64,000 nt of DNA from NCBI GenBank assembly GCA_010279815.1, contig QEOQ01000359.1:265248-329247 (forward strand), given 5' to 3'. Below, one piece after another: positions 31,486-41,400 of the stretch (position 1 is the stretch's first letter; the number at the start of each line of letters is the position of its first letter). This DNA is from Brachionus plicatilis. Its lineage: Eukaryota > Rotifera > Eurotatoria > Ploima > Brachionidae. The notes under the pieces are model-generated. The model saw only the letters and a program-made list of their open reading frames with translations, was not told the DNA's origin and searched no databases. Made by a program: the position numbers and the translations under genes.

Positions 31486-33879
31486 ATACTAAAAGAGATG
31501 TTAAACAGTCTTTTAATTTTTTAATTTATTTCTAATTTTAAAATAACTAAATAAAAATAATCTACCTTAAAACACTTTAAATCAAGACAATTATTCAATG
31601 TTTAGTAGGTTGAGATGATTGAAAAAATTACTAATGCGAGAACGGATAAATTTAGACTTTGGTGGCATAATAATAATATTAAATGGGATTGGTTTCAATA
31701 TTTTTTTAAAATATTCAAAAAATTGTCAATATAGTTAAAATACTCAAAATTCAAATCAAATCACATTATTTTAATGCTTTATTTAAATAAAATAAAACAT
31801 AAATTCAAAAAAGTAAAACAATAGATTTGTTCAGAATTTTGTCAAGTTATGTTTAAAATAAAAAAAATTGGTTTATTAAGTAATCCCTGGGACTATATAC
31901 AATTAAACTGGAAAAAAGTATTCTTTTTGTTTTTTTTTCAATAATAAAAATTGCCACACCCTTTTTTTCAAACAAAACTATTTACCAGGGTGTAGAAAAT
32001 TTTATGCTCTTTCAGAATATATATAATTTAAAAAAAGATTTTAATTTTGTCTTTGAGTAATTGAGTCTGAAAGATCTACAACTTTTTAAAGGGTTAGTTC
32101 TTTTTAGACACCTGGATATAAATTTTTTTTTGTCCCCCCAAAAAAATGAAATCTAATGACGCAGTTTACGAATTTTAAGTCGTAAATTAGAAATTCAGAT
32201 AGCACTTAAGTTTTGAATTTCTGGAACCTTGCCATACCATGATGATCTATCGTTGAGTTACTAGCTGTTAATTGTTTTAATTTCTAAATAAGTGGCCGCA
32301 AGGAATTTATAAAAGGGACGGAAAATAAAATGAAATAAGCTTTGTTGAAAATAAAATTAAAAATAAAGTCTAAATTAATATTTAAATTATTTTAATTCAA
32401 ATTAGAAATTATTTTAATGCAATTCAGAAATTATTCACTACAACAATATAAAATTAATATTTCGTTTTCCTATTAACTTCAATTGAAAATTTTTTGGCAA
32501 TGTTAAAAGATGGGTATACGAGGTTGGGAGGAGTTTCTGTGTTTTTTTGTCGAATTATTTAAAATTAATCTATTGCTTAGTAGTTGATTAATTAAAAAAA
32601 AGTGCGAATTTAATTTGATTAATTTTTTGAAAATTTTTTATCAAAAAGCGCACAATATTAAGGGTAATATAAATTAAATTGATATTGTAGTTTTTGAGTA
32701 AGCTTGAAGAAACGACCTTAGAAAAAACTCAATAATTTCTTTCCAACTCTTAAATAGTCAATTGCTTACTAAATTTATTCTAGATACTATTCATGAAAAA
32801 TGCAAAAAAACTTGCCTACTCCAAATGGTACCCTTTAAAGTTTTCTTATAAAATAATTGGCCACATTCTATGAACCATTAATTTATAGCTTAATTATTCT
32901 CGCGTGACCTCAAATTTATTCGCATTTTAACTTAACTAACTTATTTTAATTTGTTTATTAAAAAAAGAAAGTTAACAAAAAAGTTAAATAATCAAAGGTT
33001 TATATCTGAACAACTTTGGAAGTACATCTCTTAAAAAAGTCATAGGTATGGTAAGCTTAACTAAAGAATGAAATAGCAAACAACAAAGTTGAAGAAATAT
33101 TCTAACATTATAAAATATTAACAATATATCAATATTAAATTCTCAAGCACTCTAGAGAGCTTATTATTTAAACTGATAAATTAATAAAATTTAAGCAATT
33201 TAATAAAAAAAAATTGGAATTAAAATTTTCTAAACTTTTTAAATAAGATGGGAAAAAATCCAATCTCAAGCAGGATTTTTTTTGGAATATTTTACTAACA
33301 AAAATTTGAGATTAATTTCAACTTTGGCCACAAATTAAGAAGGGCTATCAACTATACATAAAAAATACTTCTCAGTTTTTTAATGATTGTTTTAGAGTAA
33401 ATTATAGTATTTTTAATTTTTAAAAAATTTAAAATAAGGTTATTTATTCCAAATTTGAATAAATAACTTTTGTATTCTTTTTTTTATGTAATTACTATTT
33501 AAAACTTATTTACGCAAACAATTTAACTTGGCATGATGTTAAAGACAATAGACGAAAAATATGGATCAAATGCTCAAATCTCATCGGTGTTTTCACCTCA
33601 ACAAAGAAGGATTCGTTTTGTTGACAGTCTCTTTTGAAATTGGTTCTACAAAGAAAATTAATACTACACTGCGTTATTCCCCACCACTTTAAAAGCCTAG
33701 AATTTAAACTCGTGAATAATTATTATATATTTTAAACTAAACGTTCGTATATAAATATTTTTTTTTTTTAAAAATAACTTTTAAAAGCAGACAACATCTT
33801 AATGACATGTCAAAAAACCTCAATTGTAAAATCAAGTGTCTGTAAAATATATTTTAAAATTTCAAAGCTGGGGAGGTAC

Positions 33880-33908
33880 GGAGGGGGCGCAGCCCCCTCC
33901 GTGACTTG
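33880..33908. other. GC-only hairpin in AT-rich DNA
   Basis: CGGAGGGGGCGCAGCCCCCTCCG forms a perfect stem GGAGGGGG/CCCCCTCC with a short loop in a region otherwise about 80% A+T. Such hairpins occur in Helitron 3' ends and in some TIR elements, but no CTRR terminus follows at the expected distance. Confidence 0.5.
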
Positions 33909-34118
33909 TTTTAGTAAAAATTAAAAATTATTTAAGTGCCAGTTGATTTATATAGTAAAGTTTTGAAATATAAAAGTTCTGATTTGAATTATTTTGGTAA
34001 AAAACCGAATAATTCAGTGCACATAAAATAATGTAGTACTTTTTGGAAATAATATAGTGCAGTATTAAAAAAAGTGCAACTTCTGATTAATTTATAGTGC
34101 AACATTAAATACAAGCCC

Positions 34119-34465
34119 TAGTAGTATAGTTTTTTCTGCAACAAGTCTAACCTCTTGTAGAACATCCCAAGTTAAATTTGGTTAGCTTGCGGAAGCATTG
34201 CTGTTTATAACAGAGTTTTTTTATACTCGCTACTTACGTCTTTCTACGTCATTATTTTTAGTCCCCTTGACTCGCGAGTTCTGACACGTTCCCATGGGAA
34301 GATAATTGCTGTTCTAATTTCAGGCTTCATTTTTAGATGAATGGTAACAACCATCCAGAGTAACGATTTGGCGATGAACTCAAATCTGGTGGCTAATAGA
34401 AGCACAACACTGAAAGCACAAGCTCAAATCCATAATTTATTTATTTTTTCTAACGTTACATTTAT
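34119..34465. other. Unassigned segment between the MULE-like element and the LINE remainder
   Basis: Less AT-rich than average (CCCCTTGACTCGCGAGTTCTGACACG, GATTTGGCGATGAACTC) with no open frame. It must belong to the inserted block because the LINE resumes only at 34467. Identity unknown. Confidence 0.4.
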
Positions 34466-34466
34466 T

Positions 34467-34600
34467 AGTAATTTAAATTTATTGGCGGCCTCTTGATGCA
34501 TGATGATGGAAGGATTTCTAAAGCCGATTTTTCATTTTCAGAAAATGATATCAAAAATTTTGAAATATGCTAAAACGTGGCAGTATTCTCTTATTTAATT
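34467..34600 (-). mobile_element. LINE fragment, part 2, with 5' inversion
   Basis: TTAGTAATTTAAATTTATTGG...CTCTTGATGCATGATGATGGAAGG continues the LINE from 30228 (compare 22080-22125). From about 34540 the sequence switches strand: CATTTTCAGAAAATGATATCAAAAA and GCAGTATTCTCTTA are the reverse complement of 22150-22215. An inverted 5' piece is typical of twin priming during LINE insertion. Confidence 0.6.
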
Positions 34601-34666
34601 TTTTTTTTTTTTTATTTTTATGTTTATCTTTTAAAACTTTATCCAAAAGAACCTTTACACTAAGAG

Positions 34667-35008
34667 ATGGTTGAACGAATTTACATGAGACACAAGATAT
34701 TCTTCTTAAAGCAATTCAAGAACAGCTCAGTATGTTGGGATATTTTGACTTTCCTTCGCGGTAATTTTAAAAAGTTCGATCAGAAAAATATCTACTTTTG
34801 CAAACAACTTAATAATGTGGAGAAAAAAACCCATATTGATGTTATGGACTATAGTTCGAAGACTTCTCTTGCAATAATCGATCACTTATTTATCGAAGGA
34901 AATCGTGGTCTAGTTGATTCAATTAAGTTTGTTGTTGCCAAAATCAAATTAAATATGTATTTAAGCCTAGTCTACTTTAATTTTTATGATTTATTAAAGC
35001 GGTGGTAA
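34667..35008 (+). CDS. Hypothetical open reading frame, 113 aa
   Basis: ATG-initiated frame encoding a basic, Phe/Ile-rich peptide (MVERIYMRHKIFFLKQF...). I recognise no family, and a hydrophobic signal or motif is absent. Composition is slightly more balanced than the flanks. The 3' end runs into the terminus of the next element at 35001. It could be a decayed exon or TE fragment. Confidence 0.2.
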   Translation: MVERIYMRHKIFFLKQFKNSSVCWDILTFLRGNFKKFDQKNIYFCKQLNNVEKKTHIDVMDYSSKTSLAIIDHLFIEGNRGLVDSIKFVVAKIKLNMYLSLVYFNFYDLLKRW

Positions 35009-35703
35009 AGTTTGGACCAAAAACTGTTGCAAAATATGATTTATTAAATTGAACACCAGTTTTTTTTTCAATCCTTAGCAATTATTTTAAAAATAAATGC
35101 AAAAAATTTTTAAACAAAATTTGTTAAACGTAGAAAATAGCAAAAATTTAAAAAAATCTTTATATTTAGAGGATAGATCGAATATTGATAGAAACAGTAC
35201 TAGGCATCTTGAAGTTTAGGATCAAAAAAATCAGATCAAATAGTATTTTGTTTATAACTTTTGAATGGTACTTGATTAGGTCTCTCTGCAAAATGCTAAA
35301 TAATGCAAAATACATGCTGAATATTGTGTGAGGCTCTGCAAAAACTCTGCATTTTGCAGCAAAATGGACGCCATTAAAAAGTATTTAATTTGACTGCGCA
35401 TTTTAAATGCAGAGTTTTTGAAGAGCCTCACACAATATGCAGCATGTATTTTGCATTATTTAGCATTTTGCAGAGAGACTTAATCAAGTACCATTCAAAA
35501 GTTATAAACAAAATACTATTTGATCTGATTTTTTTGATCCTAAACTTCAAGATGTCCAGTACTTAAATGTTAAGTATTTTAAAACTTTTTTTTGAATTTC
35601 ATGTTAAAAATTTTCAAAATTTTACAAAATTATCACTTAATTATTATTTAAAAAAAAAAAATTACTTTACTTTAAGTTTTTTTGCTCCAAACTTTACCGG
35701 CCC
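35001..35703. mobile_element. TIR element with GGTAAAGTTTGGAGCAAAAA ends, hosting a fold-back MITE
   Basis: GGTGGTAAAGTTTGGACCAAAAACTG at 35001 is mirrored by TTTTTTTGCTCCAAACTTTACCGGCCC ending near 35703. The first half (about 35010-35200) and last part (35565-35640) align with 41812-42080, a second copy without the inner insertion. No coding capacity is seen. The inner MITE is at 35203-35556. Confidence 0.65.
35195..35564. mobile_element. Fold-back MITE, GGCATCTTGAAG family, with a known empty site
   Basis: Element 35203-35556: GGCATCTTGAAGTTTAGGATCAAAAAAATCAGATC and its inverse, arms of about 140 bp including CTCTCTGCAAAATGCTAAATAATGCA and AGGCTCTGCAAAAACTCTGCA. Flanks CAGTACTA (35195-35202) and CAGTACTT (35557-35564) are an 8-bp duplication with one mismatch. 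The related sequence at about 42000-42020 reads GAAACAGCACTAAATGTTAAG without the insert, an empty site. Confidence 0.88.
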
Positions 35704-35711
35704 TTAATTAA

Positions 35712-36086
35712 ATGTAGTGTTGGCAATCGACTCCAATCGATTGACCAATTTAATAAATCGATTAATTTTTTTTAGCCGATTATTAAATCAATTAATTTTT
35801 TTTAATAGATTATTAAATCGAATACAATAACATTTTTTGTAATAATATTACAAATAATATTTTTTCCTTCCTAAATTTTAATTTCGAGATAAATTAGAAG
35901 TATTATAGTCATCTAGAAAAAAATATTCGATTTAATAGTCGACTAAAATAATAATCGACTAAAAAAAATTAGTCGATTTAATGGTCGACTAAAAAAATTT
36001 AATCGATTTAATAGTCGACTAAAAAAATTTAATCGATTTAATAATCGACTAAAAAAAAAAGTCGATTTAAAGTTAGTCAATTATTG
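35712..36086. repeat. CGATTTAATAGTCGACTAAAA repeat array running into a gap
   Basis: Starts TAGTGTTGGCAATCGACTCCAATCGATT, a hAT-like terminus. The right part has about six units of roughly 30 bp (AATCGATTTAATAGTCGACTAAAAAAATTT). The array reaches the N-gap at 36087, so its right terminus cannot be seen. Organisation parallels the array-bearing hAT-type elements at 47365 and 57430. Confidence 0.6.
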
Positions 36087-36532
36087 NNNNNNNNNNNNNN
36101 NNNNNNNNNNNNNNNNNNNNNNNNNNNNNNNNNNNNNNNNNNNNNNNNNNNNNNNNNNNNNNNNNNNNNNNNNNNNNNNNNNNNNNNNNNNNNNNNNNNN
36201 NNNNNNNNNNNNNNNNNNNNNNNNNNNNNNNNNNNNNNNNNNNNNNNNNNNNNNNNNNNNNNNNNNNNNNNNNNNNNNNNNNNNNNNNNNNNNNNNNNNN
36301 NNNNNNNNNNNNNNNNNNNNNNNNNNNNNNNNNNNNNNNNNNNNNNNNNNNNNNNNNNNNNNNNNNNNNNNNNNNNNNNNNNNNNNNNNNNNNNNNNNNN
36401 NNNNNNNNNNNNNNNNNNNNNNNNNNNNNNNNNNNNNNNNNNNNNNNNNNNNNNNNNNNNNNNNNNNNNNNNNNNNNNNNNNNNNNNNNNNNNNNNNNNN
36501 NNNNNNNNNNNNNNNNNNNNNNNNNNNNNNNN
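36087..36532. other. Assembly gap (446 N)
   Basis: Unresolved bases immediately after the GTCGAC/ATCGAT array and just 27 bp downstream of the TSC2 stop codon, so the TSC2 3'UTR and poly(A) site are hidden. Confidence 0.99.
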
Positions 36533-36559
36533 AAAAAAACGAGTCTAATTAAATGGCAT

Positions 36560-38492
36560 TCAAATATATTCCAGAAAATCCATCTGTCCCACTACTTTCT
36601 CACTATTCAGCATAAAACCACTCTTAGACTCATTGCCAGTCTTGGCCGGCTGCTGAGACTTTTGGCTCTCTTTGGCCTGCTTCATTATTCTTTTTATCTG
36701 CTTTAGTCTGTCATAAAACCTGCCACCATAGAACACCACACCATCTTTCTGGCTCCTAAACACCTTGCTGGCAATGTCGGCGTGCAAGGCCATTTTTCTC
36801 ACGATCAGGCCCAAATTTTGATCGCTAACAAACTTTGGATCCGAGTACGTCAACCACTGGGACATCTCGCTGGTCGTTTTCACCTTCACAATATTAGTGT
36901 TCGATTTCAAAGGTATAATTTCAATGCACACACAATTCACTTCTCCTTTAATCATGCTAAAATTGTACTCTTCGCCACTCTCATTGTACACAATGATGGT
37001 CGAGTCGTTTCCAATGTGTCTCTTTTTTGAGTTTGTATTTTCCTCGGTGAGCATCAGAGTGGCAATATGAAACAAGACCTGGACTGTGCCATCGAACCAA
37101 ATGACGGCGAAATCGCCCACTGTGCCGTCCGTGTCCAGTCCCCCGGGGTAGAATTGGTCAGTGTCCATGTCGCGGAGACAGATGAGGTTGCCCAGGCTGT
37201 TGACAAAAGTTCTGTAGCGGACAGACCCGCTACAATTGGAGAGTATGGCTTTTTCATCATAGGCCTGGTTGGGTCCCACATAAACAACGCCAATTTTGTG
37301 CAGCCAAAAGCACGAGTAGTAGTCGAGTATGTTGAGTGAGCGTTTGATGGCGTCATTGTCCGGTATTAGTGTTGGCTGGTCGGTTTCGGTGGCAAAGTGC
37401 TGATTTTGGAACAGATGCAGGAAGACTTGGGACGGGTCCAGAGACTGGTTGAACGGTGCGCTCCGAGTTGACATAAAAATGTTGGTGTCTGGATCGGGCT
37501 GAGTGTCCAGCGATGGTTTGCGCGATGTGTTCGGTTTTTTTTCTGTGTCCAGCTTTTCGTTTGGCGGGGTGTCATTGCTGGCACTGGACTCGGATATCCG
37601 GGCCAGAATGTTCAGTCTGCGCAGTTCAATAGCGTTTTGTTTCATTAATTTTTCGGGACTCAGCTCAAAGGGATGAGACTTGAGGATCTTGTCAAAATTG
37701 GCCAAGTTGACCGAGTGAAAGTTGGAAAAATTGGGCTCCACCAAAGAGACAAAAGAGACCACTTTGGTCGGATAGCGGCATTTTATCTCGACTAGATTGT
37801 TGCACCAACAATTGGGGTTGCACAGCTCAGATCCTTTGTTTGTTTCATGATGATGATGGTGATTGATGTCGTGGCCATTTTTGATGCAACAAAATGGCAA
37901 AAAGTGGCCAGTGTCCGGGTTGAGAACAGAGTCGTCTTTGGACAGCTTGTTGCCATTGTCATTCAAGCTTTTGAGAATGCTTTCCTCCATTGAGTCAGCG
38001 TCAGCGGTCAATGGCAGACCGGATTTGTAGCGCCGCTTGATCAAGCGGTTTTTTTTAGGACCGCAAGGAGCAAGCTTGGTACTGCATGGCTTTACCAGCT
38101 CTGTTTTGGTGTACGCACTTTCGTTTGCGTCAATGGTCTCGTCGAAAATGTCCTGGTCGGACTTGTCGCCTACTTGGGCCAAAGTTGAGTCGCCTTTGGA
38201 GTTGGAACTCAGGCTGTTGGTGACACTAACACTAGTGCTACTGTTGCTGCTGGCCATGCTTTCGGTGTTTTGTCCGCAATCCGATGGAATGTCGATGGCT
38301 TGAGAGTGGACCGATTTGCACTTTGACAGGCTCTTAGAATTTTTATTCCTGGACGCAGACATTAATGGCTCTTGTTCGGTGCAAACATTTGAAAATAGGC
38401 CTGTTGTTACTTGAATTATTTTGTTGCCAATCAGCCAAAGTTTGCTTTTTTGCCCATTCTTTTTGTTCTCTTTGTTCTCGAAAAGACCACTT
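36560..38492 (-). CDS. TSC2: TSC2 exon 17, linker and Rap/Ran-GAP domain (residues 1281-1924)
   Basis: Begins after the acceptor TTTTTTTCTAG with SGLFENKENKKNGQKSKLWL and IGNKIIQVTT (human 'TWLVGNKLVTVTT'). A long Ser-rich linker with a His5 run follows, then PSQVFLHLFQNQHF and the GAP domain to the stop. The last residues VVGQMDFLEYI echo the conserved tuberin end. G+C content is much higher than in exons 9-16. Confidence 0.95.
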
Positions 38493-41400
38493 CTAGAAAA
38501 AAAGGTGAACTATAAAATGATAGAAAAAAAATATAGAAAAAAAAATATATATGGTATGTGGTATTGTGAAATTCAAATACAAATTGAACAAAAATTTTCC
38601 CTTTTTTATGAATTAATATTAAAGCTAATAAAATATACTTAAAAAAATGCTGCGACAAAGTGCAGCATACTTTGTTGCACCTTTTTCGCTAAAATTAATT
38701 TTTTTCATGTTTAATTAAGACCAAAAATAAAATATCAATAAGATTTAAATTGGTTTTTGGTTTAATTTACTAAAAAAATGAAAATAATGATCATATTTTA
38801 GGCAATAAAGGTGCACCAAAATATGTTGCACTTTGTCGCAGCATTTTTTTAAGTATATTTTATTAACTTTAATATTAATTCATAAAAAAGGGAAAATTTT
38901 TGTTCAATTTGTATTTGAATTTCACAATACCATGGTATGTTCTATTGTGTTTTATAAAAATTTTAAATACAATTTTGAAAATGTATTGAAAATGTGTGAT
39001 GGCTGAGATAAATTTTATTTTAAAAATATTTGGAGAAATTTTTGCAATGTCGATCTATTGAAATTAAATTAAGGGTTTCAATAATAGATTATTTAGTTTT
39101 AGATGCTTTTTTAAGAAATTTTTTATTTTTTAGAAATTTTAATAAAGGACTAATAAATCATTAATTTATTAAAATTAGTTAAAAATTAAGCTCTAATTGT
39201 TAAAAAACTCAGATTAAAAATTATTCAGTATAATTTTTAGATTTTTCTTAAATTTCAAAAAAAAAATGGCTAATGGCTAAAATTTGAAAAACTTCAATTT
39301 TGATCTCTTGATCTCATTGCTTTTAAGAAATCTCGAGTTTAAATATCCAAATGATTTTTTATCCTCTGATTAATTTGACATTGGTTCGATTTGAATCTCA
39401 ATATTCCTTTAATCGTTACCTAAATTTCATGAATTATATTTTAGCAGTTGAATTTTAAGATTTTCTAAATTGTGATTGGAAAACATTTAAAAGAAAACGA
39501 TAGCATATTCATTGAATTTTTTATAAGTTGTTTTTTAATTAAAATTTTTTACTTATTTAAAGCATTGAGTATAAAATTAAATCAAACCAACTTAAATATT
39601 AAAAAAAAAAACTTTTAGCTAGTTAAATTATTGCATTTTTCAAGAGTCAAAAGATCAAAAATTAGTAAAAATAAAAGTAAAGTAAAAGAATTTAATTTTT
39701 TCTCTTAAAATTTTCTAAAACTAAATAATCTATGTTTCAAACACTAAATTTAATTTCAATAGAGCGACATAGCAAAAATTTCTCCAAATATTTCTAAAAT
39801 AAAATACATCTCAACCATTCCACATTTTCAATAAATTTTCAAAATTGTATTTAAAATTTTTATAAAACGCAATAGAACATACCAAATTTAAATTGATGTA
39901 ATTTTTTATTTGAGTGTTTTATTTAACAATTATAACCAAGTGGCAAAATTTATATTTTAGAGCTAAATTAAGCTATTAAATTATTATTTTAAATATGAAA
40001 AATTATTCGCCTCTTATTACTAAATTAAGATCAAACAAGAATTGTAATGCTTTAAATTCAGATTTGACCAAACAAATCAAAAAAAAGAAAAGAAATAAGC
40101 GATTTTCATAACTTTGTTGAACAAATTTGTACATATTCTGTTAAAACGACAATATATTGTATATTAGTTAATATTCTATATTATTTTTTTCTAACTTTTT
40201 TTTTTCTTTAAAAAATCGATTCTATATTTAATCAAATCAAAATTTTCTATATTTTTTTTCTATCATTTGGCACTTCTATAATGAAAAAATTCTATCGTTT
40301 GAACGTTGACCAAAAAAAAATAAATAAAAAAGTAGTTATAAATTCAAAAATTAAGATTAAAAATTATATTTAAATTTAAATTAAAAAAAAATTTAATCCA
40401 ATTTAATGCCTACTTTTTAACGATACCCCAAAATTTAATATAAAACCCCCAAATTTTTAATGCAACATTTTATATAAAATTGAATAAAATAAATACTCCA
40501 ACTCCAATGTATTCCTTAGTAATTTTCCTTTTTTTTGCTAAATCTTCTAACACATAAACTTGTTTAATCCATCACTCTGCATTTAAATATATCTTAAGAT
40601 TATATTTTTAAAGACTTTTAACTCTGAGGCTGAAGATTGTTTTTCTTCCTGAGTTAATATTAAGAAAACTGAATTAGCAAGCATCTAATAGTTAAAAGGC
40701 TATTTGATTATATCCCCATATATTTGCATGATGTAAAAATAAAGAAGTAAGCTTTTCACTTAGTATAAATATCTTTGATGATTATTACAAATGAATGTAA
40801 AAAAAACATTGGATACTAAATAAAAATAGTATAAATTACTTACAAAAAATGGGTTCTCTAGTTAATTTTCTAATATTATCGAAAAATTTAAGCAATCTTT
40901 TCCTGGTCCCTCAATTTTTTTATTTTAGAATTATTTATACAAAAAAATTATCTAAAATATATATCAGGGGAATTTGAGTTAAAATCTTAAAAATTCTATT
41001 GTTACATGTTTTTTAAAAATAAATAAAAACAAAATTTTTAATAAGTTTTAATGTGTACCAAATCATAAACTATAGTCAGACATATTAATTTCAAGTCTAA
41101 TAATCTCCGTCAAATTTAATGAACTTTAATGAGTTTTGTTTATAAATGTTTGCTATCTGAGTTTAAATTTCAAAAATATTATGAATTAGAATACCTAGGA
41201 CTACGCTTTATCATTTGGCCCACTTTAAATTAATTAAAAAAAAAATTAAATTTTTTAAATTCTTGAAAAAATACGGCTTTTAATTAATTTTTACCCCGAG
41301 GCTTTGACTCAGCCATTTTGTAAGATGGATTAATGAGGTGAGAGCTTAAAGTTAATTTGCCATCGAGCCAAAGAATAAATACAAATGTAATTTTTAAAAC

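Larger units (their letters stand above)
30558..34118. mobile_element. MULE-like element with TGCACT-rich termini and a SWIM finger remnant
   Basis: Left side ACATTCTGCATTATAAATAATCACAAGTTGCACTT...TTGCACTATATTAATC is mirrored at 34118 by TAATGTTGCACTATAAATTAATCAGAAGTTGCACTT...CTGCACTATATTATTTC (minus strand), so diverged terminal inverted repeats of more than 100 bp are present. A SWIM zinc finger at 30982-31314 fits a MULE-type transposase. The rest of the transposase is absent. The exact right boundary is uncertain (34118 or 34465). Confidence 0.55.

Noticed and set aside
33880..33908. Helitron 3' end
   Set aside because: A hairpin is present, but no CTRR terminus or A/T insertion context follows at the expected distance.
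36084..36548. 154-codon frame through the second assembly gap
   Set aside because: Consists almost entirely of N.
36782..38303. Several open frames on either strand within TSC2 exon 17
   Set aside because: By-products of the GC-richer coding exon in other frames; no independent support.
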